Origin: Dryas octopetala
Lineage: Eukaryota > Streptophyta > Magnoliopsida > Rosales > Rosaceae
Reading direction: 5' to 3'
DNA length: 64,000 nt
Assembly (NCBI GenBank): GCA_963921425.1
Contig: OY992834.1
Location: 2,294,001-2,358,000, forward strand
Position numbers and translations under genes: made by a program. Numbering within the stretch: the stretch's first letter is position 1; each line of letters starts with the position of its first letter. The notes beneath the pieces were generated by a model that saw only the letters and a program-made list of their open reading frames with translations, did no database searches and was not told the DNA's origin. Below, one piece after another: positions 23,058 to 35,441 of this stretch.

Positions 23058-23789
23058 TTTTGCTCTTATGGGGTTTTAAGATTTAGGGTTTGCGCAGGGT
23101 TTTGGTGTTGATGATGATGGTCAGGTTCGAAGCAGAACCCAAGTGTGTCACATAGAGTAGCAGCTGCCCCGGAGGCGATGGAGAGAATGCTTAGTGGGAC
23201 CCACCCAGGATGTAATTTGAGAAAAACGTAAAATGTTAGGGGCAAATTCTGAATTACAGGTATTTTTAAGGCGTATGTGTAAAACTATGTATTCATTAAA
23301 GAACTAATTTTGAAATTAAATCCTGAAATGGATTATGGGCTTTAAGGCTTTAGCTCAGCCAAAGAACGAGATTGATCTAGAGGCCTGCAAATGGTAATTA
23401 TGGTATGGGCTAGGCTGGCTAGCTCATATTCCAAACACGATTTTGATTTTATTATTAGTAATAAATGTTTTCAATTTTTTTTGTTTCTGATCAGAGATGT
23501 TTTGAGAGAGAGAGAGAGATGGGGCAGAGAGGAGAGAAGGGCGTCGCCAGGGAAGGGGAGTCGCCAACAGTGGCCAGAGAGGGGAGGGGGAGGGTTCTGC
23601 ATCCTTCCTCCACTTTATTTATTTATTTTATTATTTTTAATTGTTTATAACTATTTTTTAATAGTAATACAATTTTGTTCTTAAAAGTTGGTTATGTGTG
23701 GGTCACTTGATCAACTTTTAACGGAATATTTGACAAACTTAATAGAATATTTTTGATCGAAACAAATTATTAATAATAATATTTGATTT
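23058..23789. other. Upstream region of the PORR gene
   Basis: Promoter and 5' leader of the minus-strand PORR gene, including a GA-rich tract near 23503-23600. No gene seen. Confidence 0.4.
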
Positions 23790-24480
23790 AATCAAGATGG
23801 GGCTATTTCAACCACCCTAAGATTTTTTTCTCCATTTTTTCATATTTTACCCCTGCATTAAAGAAAAAAAAAACACATCCCCGTTAACATCCCACCCAGT
23901 GCCACCACCACCCCTCCCTATAATTGGTTCAAACCAATATAATCAGCAACAAGAACACAACGAGAGGATCGAAAATCATAAATGGGTCGACCTAATTCGC
24001 TGCTAAATCGGCGACGAAAGCCTTGGAGCTTCACAACGTCGATTAGCCACGTACGGTGGTCGAATAAGCAAGGGAAGACCAGGGTTGGACTCACCGTGAC
24101 CTGGGGAACAAAGCCCAAGTGATTCGGCATCTCAACTCTGTCGGAAAGGGAAGATCGTCGGTGAAGGGGTCGATTAGGTCTTCACCTGGGTTCGAGTTTT
24201 CTAGGCTTTCATGTTTGAAGGCTACCATGGGGAAAGAGAGGAGAGACAGGGGAGTTGACCGGTGGTGGTCTCGCCACCATTGGTCGCCGAACGGCGACAC
24301 ACTGAAGAGAGAAAATGTGTGACTGATCAGGTGGGTGGGTGGGTGGGAGAGACGGGGTTTTGTGGTTTTTTTTTTAAATAAATTTTTTTATTTACATTAA
24401 GGGTATATTAGGAATATTTGCAAAATAATTGAGGAGGACGGTCAATTCAGCATTTTTGAGTGGTCTGCATTGTCCTTCCC
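23790..24480. repeat. Probable degenerate transposon with a GC-richer interior
   Basis: The interior (about 23880-24330) is clearly GC-richer than its surroundings and holds short open frames on both strands that I do not recognise. The outer ends have weakly complementary blocks (ACCACCCTAAGAT on the left, GACCACTCAAAAAT reversed on the right). An old non-autonomous element is the best guess. Confidence 0.3.
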
Positions 24481-25800
24481 TTTAATCAAAGTAAAACGAG
24501 ATCCTCAATTGAAAATAGAAGTAAAGTTAAAGTTATTTTGCAAAAAAATTTCCTTAAAAAATTTACAAGAAAAATGTCAATTTAAAGTGTAAATAAGTTT
24601 TTTTTATAAAGTGTAAAAATATTGTTATACGTACTTGCACAATATAAATAAAAAAATAGTTTTAAAAGATAATTTTAATCTATTTAATAAAATAAAACGG
24701 TTTTTGAATCTTAAAATTTATCTCCTAGTCTAAATGGCTAAGATTATTTCAACTTAAATCTAATGGTAAGTTATTTATTTCCCAAATTTACTTTATCACA
24801 CATGAGAATTAGTTTGTCACCTCTTTCTCCTTAATTAATTTCCCTTTAATTTCACATATTCAATTTTTTTTTTTTTTGGGTCTTTCATTTAAGTTAAACT
24901 ACTAGATTTGTTTATATTGTGATTGGAGAATAAAATAAGAAAAACCTATTAAACAAATTACGCTTGTTAAAATATCAGTATTTGCGCAATATAAGGAAAG
25001 AGCCGCTTTACCGCGAATGTGGAAAGGCTAGTCTTTAATAAGTGAAATGCTTTTTTATGAATTGGTAATTATATCACAATGGTAAGATATAAATGAAGTT
25101 CAGACCCAAAACAAAATAGAGATAAATGAAGTGGGAGCTGTATTAAAAGCTTAATTGAAGTGAAATCATTTTAGTTTATTTATTACTCTCACTAAGTAGA
25201 GTCAGTTTCCAGATTTATTTTGGGCCAGATGCCGTTCCCGGAATGATGATCATCAACCCATTAAACTTATCCATGTGGGCCTCTTACAACCATAATCAAT
25301 GTGGGCTTGATTACAGAACAACATAAAAAGAGGGACCGGGATGGAGTAGTTTAATAAACAAACTTCAATAAACCAAAAGCAAGGCATAAATAAAACTAGA
25401 GTTAACAAGATCCAAAAGTTGGATACATTCAAAATCAAAAGAAAACCAAGCTCCTACAATGTCACAGTTCTGTATGGTATCCATAATCACCAAACACAAA
25501 AGACAGAGCTGAGTCTACCTCGCTGGTCCACTGAGTCAATACCCGAACCACCACTCTTCAACTCTTGTTTCTAAGTTTAGAAGCAAAGCCCTATTAGTAA
25601 TAAGCACAAAATCATTCTTCCCACACGCGGTTCGTTCTTGACTCGAAACCCTTTTAGGCGAAATTTCTTGATCTCCAGCTCCTTACTATCCATTATATTC
25701 TCCCTATAATCTCATGTATCATTTTTTTTTTCTCAAAACACAAAAAGCAAAAAGACCAGGTAAATTAAAATTAAGCTTACTAAGCAGCAGGCATGGCTTT
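24481..25800. other. Intergenic region and HD-ZIP IV 3' flank
   Basis: AT-rich to about 25200, then more balanced sequence that is probably the 3' UTR of the minus-strand homeodomain gene. No gene or RNA supported. Confidence 0.4.
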
Positions 25801-28800
25801 TCAAACGCCGACACTATGTATTTGAAGAGCGGATTTTATCTTCTGTATTGTGCACGAGATGAGATTGCTAACCGTTTCAACTGACTCCACGGTGAGCTTG
25901 GCTGTAGGAAGGCTATTAACCAAGATCTGGAATCCAACGGTCAGCAGACATCCACCCCCATCGCAGCCATTGCCTTCTGCTTTCACTGATGGACCACCAT
26001 AGTCAGATGTACCACCAGGAAGGATTGCGAATCCTGATGGTAGGAGAGCTACATAGGCAGAATCACCACCCTGCATCACAACATTTATTGATGCTGTGTC
26101 AACTGGTGCATACACTACTAGTGAGCCCGAAGCATCTGTCCATGTCTCTTGCAATATCAGCATTGTACTATCATTGGCATTAATAGCCTGAAACCTCGAC
26201 AAAAAACAATGTACAAATGAATGAATGAACGAATGAATATATAGTACAACAAAATAAGACACGAAGGAGAGAAACTGTATAACTATATATTGCTCACATT
26301 GGCACGAAGGAGAGAAACACAGTTGCCAATTCCATGCCCCTTGGCAATGCTGACCATATCTTGCATTGGACCACCATTGGACAAAATGTCCCACTCCCTC
26401 CTCAACTGTTGGTCTCGCAAGAAATTAAACAGCCTCTGCCTTGATACTGGAATCCAAACAGATGTTGCGGCACTCAAAACGACACCAGGCGGCTCACCAG
26501 GGTCATCCACACTCTTCCGGGTCATAACCCTCACATCTTCACTAACATTATCAACACAGAGTTTGTCCCACTTGCGCACAGATGAGGCACAAACCCCAGC
26601 ACAGAAGTTATCAACCATACGTTGCGCCAGCTTCAGCATGCTTCTTTTACCACTGATATTTAACGCTGTAGAATTAACATAGGTGTTTGTCAGAATATGA
26701 ATTACATCACATATTTGTCACCGAAAAAAAAAATGTAGTACTAGAAGGCAGTAGTGGAGTGACCTGTGTGATCTTCGTTGGGGATGGTAGAGGACATGAG
26801 GATTGCCAAGCACTCACATTGCCTTTGAAGAGTGGCAAGCCACCTCTGTGCACCAAAGCCCATACCCGAACGGAGTAATTGCCGGAAGAGTTGGTGGATG
26901 GTACTCTCATCATATTCTGAATGTTCTACCCAGGTCACCTGCAAATTACTATCCATTAATAGGCAGCACCCACCTAAAATCTATTTGAAGCTCATGTACA
27001 GCCATAACAATCTTGAAGTCCATTGAGTTGGTTGACCAAAGAAAAAAGTCAATCGAGTTATTGCGCAAAAAGAAAAAAGGATAAAGCTCCATATATCTTG
27101 ATGGTTAACTATCATTCTGTTTTAAAATAGCTTGATAAAGTTATTTCCAAAAAAGGAGCGTCCAAAAGTAACAATACCAAATTACCAACAAATCAACGGA
27201 CTCAGTTATTTCTACAAATGTTTACCATAAGATTATGTGCCATAAATTCAAGATACTTAGTAACCCAATCATCTTCCCTTGGTTCCTCCTTTACTGGTCG
27301 GACAGGCCATGCAGCTCGCTGGCCCACCTCATGAATTTACAAAATGACCCTTTTCATTTTTCACTACATCTATTTAAGAAAGAAAGCACTTCGTAATATT
27401 AAGTTTAAAAAGAAACCTTTCATCGAAAGCTAAAAAAAAAACATTGCAGAGAGAGAGAGGGAAGCATCAGAGAAAGACAACTAGAGTACTATAGATAATA
27501 TCACCTAGAGATGAGTTGACATGAAATCAAAGGCATGGAATTATAAACTAATTAAAGGTGTGCCAAACAAGTGAAAAGTCAAAATTGATCAGGCTTGTGG
27601 AGAAACCAACAACATATTAAAATAAAGTGTACAGAAAATCACACTGCATGGAGTTCAATATACAACAATATAAGACTGTATCCAGGTCATTTAGTCTTGT
27701 GGACAATAAAGAAAGAATTAAGGCAGAAGGAGAGATAGGAATAGAAGCATCAAATACACAGTTTATGTGACAAAGATTGAAATTTCCAAAGTTTTTACCT
27801 TCACCAGCACATACAGATTATGAAAATTATATATATTCAAGGCACGGAAATAGATTCGATGGTTTACACTAATATTAAACTCTGAGTATCCTTGATTATC
27901 TCATCTCTAGCTTAGAGCAGCAGTGGATTAATTAAATACAGATAATGACAAACCCTGGCTTCGAAGTTTGAAGATTATATAATGATAAAAATGAGGAAGC
28001 ATCTTCTTCAGTAAAATAATAATAATAAAGGATACGAATTTCTAGGTAAAGTCCTCCTATATTACAATAGGAACAATCCGATCAAAAAGAAAGCAATGTT
28101 GTTGAGTGATAACAAGAAATAAAATTCTTGGAAGCACAAGTCAAGCTAGGCTAGGTTTATGGGAGTTTAACTGCCCATAATTTCACCTTGATGTTTTCAC
28201 AACAAACTCAAAATATACAGCTCAACATCCTCATTAATATACCAACAATGGCCAGCTCAATAATCATAAAGAATGATGACATTGCATTAAAAGGTAAAAT
28301 GTAACGAATAAAGAATCAACATCAGCTATTACCTTGGAGTAACCATTGGGCATATCTTGCACAACACAGCCAGAAGGAAGCTTCCGGCAGTTAAAAAAGG
28401 GATTTGCATTGGAACCTTCTTGATTGATGTCAATAGAAACATCAACCACAGCCCACACACCCTCTGCATGTTGCTTGCAGAAACGAAGGAACCTCAGTGG
28501 ACGCACAGGGACCAATGGCGAAAGCATTTGAAGCTCAGCATGCATCTACAGAATTAGATCTTCGTGAGTTCTCAATTCTCAGAAAGAGAGGGGGAGGGGG
28601 GAGAAAAGAGAGAAAGAAAGAGACATACCACTTGAAGAGCATCATTTCTGGTTCCACTTATGCCACTGGATATCGTATCAATGGTGGAGGCTCTAGCAAT
28701 CAAACAAGGGAACATTTCTGCCCACCGATTCTACTCAAAGAAAAGCAAATGATTAACTTTCAAGTTTCAAACACCCAGCTTTTAAGCATTGTTCTACCTT

Positions 28801-30611
28801 TGGGATCACTAGTCAAAATTAATCAAGAGACTATACACATCATCTTAATCTATAAACGCCAAAGATCATATGCTAACAACATGAATATTTAACACAAACA
28901 CGAATGATGCGTGAAAAAGTTTGTAGAGATAGAATGAAACATAAGAAAGAAAATAAATTATAGTTATGAGTCCTCATTGCAAACAGACAGTTCAAATAAA
29001 TCATCAAAATTAAGCTTCACTATGAAACAAAGGGTAGGATGGCTAGCGTACCGCATCCATTAATGTCTCTACGAGAGCCAAGCTGTTGATTATTACCATA
29101 CAAGTATCCCTTGTAGCTTCAGTTACAAAGCCGCCAGGTTTCATACCAACACAAGAAAATGTCCTGTACTCCTCAAGGTTCAATATCTCTTTTCCACTGT
29201 CAGAACTTTTGATCCACAATGGGCTATCTCCCTGAGCCATCTTAACCAATTCATCCATAGCAGCCAATGCAAGATCTATGTACATAGATCTCTCATATGG
29301 CATTTCATTGCCCATCATGCCCATAGAGGATTTCATTTGAAGCATGAGTGGCGAAGAGCTTGAAATCCCATCTCCTAAATCGAGTCCCATTGGCAACCCA
29401 GAGCCTACAGCATGGAAATTTCCCATCCCATTTCTGCCTACCGCAAGTTCCAAACCAGAGGTTGAGCTTGGAAGAGAGATGGGAGTGGCCAAGGACGACA
29501 GGGGCCTGCCCAAGAACTTGTTCGCCAAAGCACATATCCGGTTCAGTTCATCCTTCAATCGAGCATTCTCAATCCTAAGTTGGTGCTCCTCAAACGAAAT
29601 TTGGCCAGGAATGGCAGGGCCACCACAATTGTTGCATATTGGGTTTGACATAGCATCCTTCATCACACCATTCTCGGCTCGGAGCTTGTCATTCTCTTGC
29701 CTAAGAATTATATTCTCATGACGTTCCAATTGCGTCTGATTCAAATTATCAATTTGCATTCCCATTATTCACAAAATTGAAAACCAAATCTGACCAAGAC
29801 TAAATCAAAAAATAGAGCAAATTGAACAATGTGACAACAAACCTTCATCTGGGTTCGTCTATTTTGGAACCAAAATTTGACTTGCTTAGTCTCCAAGCCA
29901 AGCCTCTTGCTGAGTTCTGACCTTTGCTTTTCATCAGGATGTGGACACTCCTTAAAGAAACTACACCACAGCAACAAGAGATCAAAAAACAAAACCCCTA
30001 TTACCAAGTCCCTCAATCTTGAACAAAATACCAAAATAGCAGACATATAAATGAGAAATCTTACGATTCGAGTTCTTGAATTTGGTTCGGTGTATGCCGG
30101 TGGTACTTTTTCTTCCGGGGCGGTTGGTCGTTTCCGGCATCTTGATCGTCACCGGATGCACCTTCAAAATTATCACTTCCGGACCTACTCTCGTACTCAT
30201 CATCTCTCAACCTCCCCACAATGCCAGGATCAAAATTCTCAGCAATCAGACCCAGTTCACTGTGACCGTCCATGTTCTGCTGCAAAAGCACACATCAAAA
30301 GGCAGAACAACAACAACATGCCCACAAAGTAAAAGATCAATACAAAATAGCAACAATGAGGCAGATCATCAACTAATCAGGGAACAAGTTAAGTGAGAAT
30401 GAGAGAGAGAGAGGCATACTATTGAAAGAGAGAGGGCAGAGGAGCTTTGCATTGAATTGGGTATAGGGGGGGTAGAAGTGAGAAAGTGTGGCTGAGCAAT
30501 GGCACCACTGGGCATGTAGGGGCTGCTGTGTGGAGCAATATCAGCCACAACTCTTGCACCCCCACCTCCACTATTACCACTCCCACTGCTGATCAAACCT
30601 CCGAAACTCAT
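25801..30611 (-). CDS. Class IV HD-ZIP transcription factor, ANL2/HDG1 clade
   Basis: A nuclear transcription factor. Class IV HD-ZIP proteins bind L1-box DNA and control epidermal cell fate; ANL2 affects anthocyanin and root epidermis in Arabidopsis. Nine coding exons in order: 30611-30420, 30279-30065, 29960-29843, 29735-29052, 28730-28629, 28545-28333, 26938-26764, 26665-26298, 26187-25801. They sum to 2454 bp, 817 residues, and every junction keeps frame. A Ser/Gly-rich N-terminus ([18 protein letters not shown]) precedes an acidic segment, then the homeodomain near residues 116-175 ([15 protein letters not shown] ... [13 protein letters not shown]). The zipper-loop-zipper begins [13 protein letters not shown] and has the CNNCGG loop. 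The START domain begins about residue 327 ([17 protein letters not shown]) and includes [17 protein letters not shown]. The C-terminal HD-SAD part ends [14 protein letters not shown]. The start is ATG at 30611. ANL2 versus HDG1 is not resolved. Confidence 0.93.
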
Positions 30612-31320
30612 CAAAGCTGAGAAATATAAAATAAAAATTAAGACTTTCTATCTCTCAGAATCCTTTGTCTAGCTATTTGACCCTTTGTCTCTGCAGGTTT
30701 TAATGGAAATATATATAGTCACTATCACTTTCACATGGGTATATTATGAATTTTTTATTCTCGATCTTTGACCTTACCGCCAGCGATTGCCAGATTGAGC
30801 AAAAGACTCTGAGAAGGTGAGAATTGTATTCTTACTAGAAACAGGAGAAAAAGCTGTTTCCTTGTCAACGCCCATGCATGACTCAAGGCCCTCTCTCTCT
30901 AGAAAACTCTTTTATCTCTCTAGAAAATCTGTTTCAGATAAAAGAGAGAAAAAAAAAAAAAAGCAACAGGACAAGAAAAGCCCTTTTTCCTGATCCACAG
31001 TTCACACACCCCCTCTCTCTCCTCTTAAAACTATGAGAAAGAAATCTCTCAAAGACCGATATCACAATTATTATATAGTATGGTTATATAGGAAAACCCT
31101 AAATTTCCATCCTTTTCTGCTGTGCTTGACTAATGATTTGGCAGGACTGAAAAAGACCCAAAAAATAAGTAAACCCAAAAAGGGTCTCAAACAAATAAGG
31201 CAGAGGAAAAGGAAGACAAACACAAAAAGGTAGGGGGAGAGCTCATCTCACATTCACACTATTTCACAAAGACTTTTGGAATCCATCATACCAAATCCAA
31301 GCAAAAACACCCACTAGACC
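30612..31320. promoter_or_regulatory. 5' leader and promoter of the HD-ZIP IV gene
   Basis: Upstream of the ATG at 30611 on the minus strand. Several CTCTCT/GAGAGA tracts occur (about 30889-30955 and 31011-31022), typical of plant 5' leaders. A 5' UTR intron is possible but I cannot place it. Confidence 0.4.
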
Positions 31321-31355
31321 TCTCTCTCTCTCTCTCTCTCTCCTTTCTCTCTCTC
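31321..31355. repeat. CT microsatellite
   Basis: An interrupted (CT)n tract upstream of the HD-ZIP IV gene. A second, shorter one is at 31501-31520. Confidence 0.85.
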
Positions 31356-34300
31356 TATAATGTTTACTGAGAAGTTAGATGGCATGCAAACCAACCCCAG
31401 TACGGAGAAATGGTTACCTTTAAATTTTGACAGGGAGCATACTAAAGTTAATCTGTGTCACAGTGCCAACAAATGAACAAAGATAATAGATTTTCAGATC
31501 CTCTCTCTCTCTCTCTCTCTGGGATCTGTTGAAGAGAAAAAGACAGAGAAACTATTATATATTTTGACAAGTAACAAATACAGAGAAAATATAGTTTACT
31601 TTGTACTATTAATCTATTCTAAAAATATAAAATAGTAATTAAAAAAAGGACTTGAGGGTTTGCAGCTGACTTACAAGGACCCAGAGAGGAAATCAAAGAG
31701 TCAATGAGCTTTTGTTAATGGTTTTTCCTTGTTTTTTTTTTTTAATCGACAAAAACCCTCTCTCTCTAGCCCTATGCCTTGATGGAATCAAATTTCAGAC
31801 CCAAATGGCAAAATGAGTTCTTCCTTCATGTGCACCCCAAGTCTCTTCTTTCTAGTTTCTACTATATTTCATTTTGAGAAAAATGAGAGAAAACTATGGT
31901 AAATATATAATATAATGCATACGACAGAGAAGGAAAGAAATGGGCGTTGGCGTGAGACCCACTGGGTTCGTGAAATCCGCCCAACTCTACTTCACGCGTG
32001 TGCAAGCGCGTGTGGTGTTCGTGCCTCTGTACTTGTCTTGGTAGAGTTATGATCTGGTGTGAACGCTGCATCGCTGTCGGTGCATGGACTGAATCTAACC
32101 CAATGAGGCGGTGAGTTTTGAGGATACTATGGTCATTTCGTAAAAACGTAGGCCCACTGTTCGGATTCCTCAAATCTAAGCCCACCTAGACTGCAGGGTT
32201 TGGTACTTTGGTTGCTGTAGCCTCGATGTATGAGTCTGACATCACTACATTTTCATTACCGGATATATAGCTCTGCCTATCTTTACAAAAGTACCCTTCA
32301 TCATTCAATATCGCAGTATCCATTCATGTCCAAAACAATTAAGCAATTTCTTTAATTATTTTTCGCAATATCTCTACAATAACTTTTCTAGTGCTCAATC
32401 TTGTTTGCTTGCAGTTCAATCTATGACTCCTTCTCCTACACATGCTCTCTATGTATGCCAGTACGTGGACTACTAGTAGCAATGTTAATTAAGGATAGTA
32501 TGGTAATTAACTTTATTTTATTTCTAATTAGTTTTAATTTTTATTTTTGCAATCAACCCACGTGGGCACGCGCTCGTCTGCCATTCCTTATTTTCTTTTT
32601 GCATACGTCAGTCATTATCACTCTGTACATACATTGTATGTAAAACGCTCGTATCTAAGCATTTTTGGTTAGTAAGTAATATCCTCCATCGATTATTTAC
32701 GCACGTATCATAACTTTTTTGGTTAGTATATAATATCCTTCATCAATTATTTTTATACAATAATTTTGTTTGAAAAATAGTTATACAAATACTAATTATA
32801 TGGAAGGTATATCTTCTGCCCCTAACCTTTTCCTCGGCATGAAATTTATTGACATGTCATTACAATTATAGTGCCATTTTATATTTTTGATAAATTTATT
32901 TTTTGCTTTCTTTTTTTGTGGAGAAAAAACTTTAGACTGAAGGTTAAAAGTCTGAGGATAACCATAATTAATTTTGTTGTCACTTGTTAGTTATTACAAC
33001 TGAAGGCATGACGTTTGCATTAAGAAGAAAAGTACGAACACTTGAGGTTTGTATGTATTTTTATGTTAGCTAAAATGCCTAAAATTAAAGTACAACTGTA
33101 CAAGTCACTGATATTTCTCCCAAAACAAAAGTACAAGTCATTGTTTAATAACTTTAGTTTATCATTAATTAATAAACATGTTGTTGATGAATTTTTCCTC
33201 GTTTATGTGTGTCAATGTTGTTGGAACATAGCCAATAATGTGATTTTGAAATACCTTGAAAATTAGTGTTCGGAACTTTAGAGAGAAAATCGCATGAAAT
33301 ATATTATCCCGATTATTTGCATGTAATAATAAAAAGTGTATCGTGTTTTGGAATTTGGATGATACATTATATCTTCTTCCGTTTAGTGGCCAAGTTTAAT
33401 ATATTTTCATTTCATGGGCGTCATAAATTATTTATCGTGGGTGAATCATAAATTATTATTTATAATGGAGCACACCAATATTGTGTTCATAGCTTTGAAT
33501 TAAATAAGTTTCCACAATAAATTATAATGGTATAAAATAATATTTGATAATAAAAATTAAGCTTTATAGCCTTCACTGAAACATTAGGTTACTGGAATTT
33601 AGACCCAACACATTTAAGTTAGAATAAGACCTGAATCTATGTATTGGCGTTATAAATGAAAGCAATCATCCCATCATGATCCTCCATTCTAAACATTCTC
33701 ATTCAATTAATTATGTTATCTTTATTTAGGTAAAAACAAGTTTTATACATAATTTTACATTTTTACCCAATATTGATTGGTGACGTTAAATACAAAGTGT
33801 ATTATTATAACACTTTTTACAGTAAAAAAAAAAAAAAACCTTAACAACAGTGGCACTGGTGCATAATTGGTTCTACAATTATCATGATAAAAGCTTGAAA
33901 GAATGGTTTGCATAATTTCATTCAACTAAATATGAAAAAATAAAAGGTCTATTGATTTTAACTACTAAATTTTAATAACTTTTTAGTTTAGGTACCAAAA
34001 TTAAATAGCATTTTAGATTAGGTACTAGTTAAAAAGTCAAACAAATTAATAAAGCAAAAGGTATTAGAATTTACATATATTACATCACATGCCACTACAA
34101 TAAAAAAATAAAAATAATATTACATCACAAATATTACATTAATTTATACTATATTATATTAAAAAAAATCAATGCAGTCACAAGTCACAACTTAACTGTG
34201 ACTATCTTGGTAAATTGAAATAGACAACTCACACCACTATACTATATATTATTTTGAGTAAAAGTATTGTTTTGATCTCTATTTATACTATATTAATTGT

Positions 34301-35441
34301 AGTATAATTTCTCTAAAAAAAAATTCAATTAAGTCACAACTTAACTGTGACTGTCTCACAACTTAGATGTGACTGTCGTTCAGTCACAACTAAATTTGAA
34401 GTTGTGAGTGTCGTTCAGTCACAATTAAATGTGAAGTTGAGACTACATTAGCAAATTTTCAAGATAATATAAAAGTCTCAAGAGCAATTTTGTCAAAACC
34501 TTATAAATTTTAACTAACACTAATCATATGTGGACCAAAGAATAAAAATATCAAATGAAAAATGCTCAAATCAAAGGGGCGAACATATTTGTGACATAAT
34601 CTAAAAAACTATATTTAAATTTGGTAGTTCAATTGAAAAATTATATGGTTTTCATGCTATACAAAAAAATTATTGAGATTTGGTATTTAATCCTAATTTT
34701 CTAAAAAATAAATAAATTAATGAAATACCCATAATTGGTATGCTCTCCATATTTGTAAGGAAATCTAACAGAAAATCTCATATAGATTGCCATATATCTC
34801 TTTTTATTTGATGGATTGCCATATATCTTCTTTTTATTTGATAGATTGCCATATATCTTCCTTTTATTTGATAGATTGCCATATATCTTCTTTTTTATTT
34901 GATAGATTGCCTTATTAGGTCACTCACGCAACCCATTTTGCTTCTCCGGCCATTAAGATTAAGCTACACAAATCAAAACCATTCCACAATAATAAAAATA
35001 TTATTAAGAAAATTACCTTATTAATTATATCCAGGAAATGTCAAATATACCCCACCCCCCCTAAATGATTTTAACAATAAATTCAAACTTAAAATAGTGT
35101 GGTAGTTTGAATGGAACTTGATATTGAAGTGAAATTTAAAACAACCATGAAAGAAGTAAATAATTCTTGTTTACCATCGTAGGTCTGGCCGAGAGCTCTT
35201 AAAAGAATCACGTGGGCCTCTATGTGTCCGGGTCTGGCCCATTTTGCATGATATAAGAAACGAAAATATCAATATTTAGAGTGTTCTTTAATATGTTATT
35301 TAAAAAGTGAACGCTTCCGATTATACGCTCATATTGCCAAAATCATAATTTGGGAATGTAGGGTGACCTTGAAGTACCCCAAGGTGACCCAAGTATTGTT
35401 CTTTTACTATTTGTGAATTAACAGAGTGCCAAGCTGCCGCA
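31356..35441. other. AT-rich intergenic region
   Basis: About 4 kb with no gene I can support. It contains a divergent 60-bp-spaced duplication near 32660-32755, repeated GTCACAACTTAACTGTGAC-type blocks near 34165-34440, and a 30-bp tandem array near 34785-34911. Just before 35442 there are TGGGCC and GGCCCA motifs (about 35212-35242), like the site II elements of ribosomal-protein promoters. Confidence 0.45.
34785..34911. repeat. Tandem repeat, four units of about 30 bp
   Basis: Four head-to-tail units start GATTGCCATATATCT and end TTTTATTTGATA, followed by the first seven bases of a fifth. Units are 29-31 bp with a few substitutions. Confidence 0.9.

Noticed and set aside
24091..24300. 69-codon minus-strand frame in GC-richer DNA
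   Set aside because: No recognisable family; probably interior of an old repeat.
33042..33451. Adjacent 60-75 codon frames in AT-rich DNA
   Set aside because: No similarity, no splice structure, composition like the surrounding intergenic sequence.
34785..34911. Regular repeats resembling a CRISPR array
   Set aside because: The units abut with no unique spacers and this is a plant nuclear genome; it is a minisatellite.
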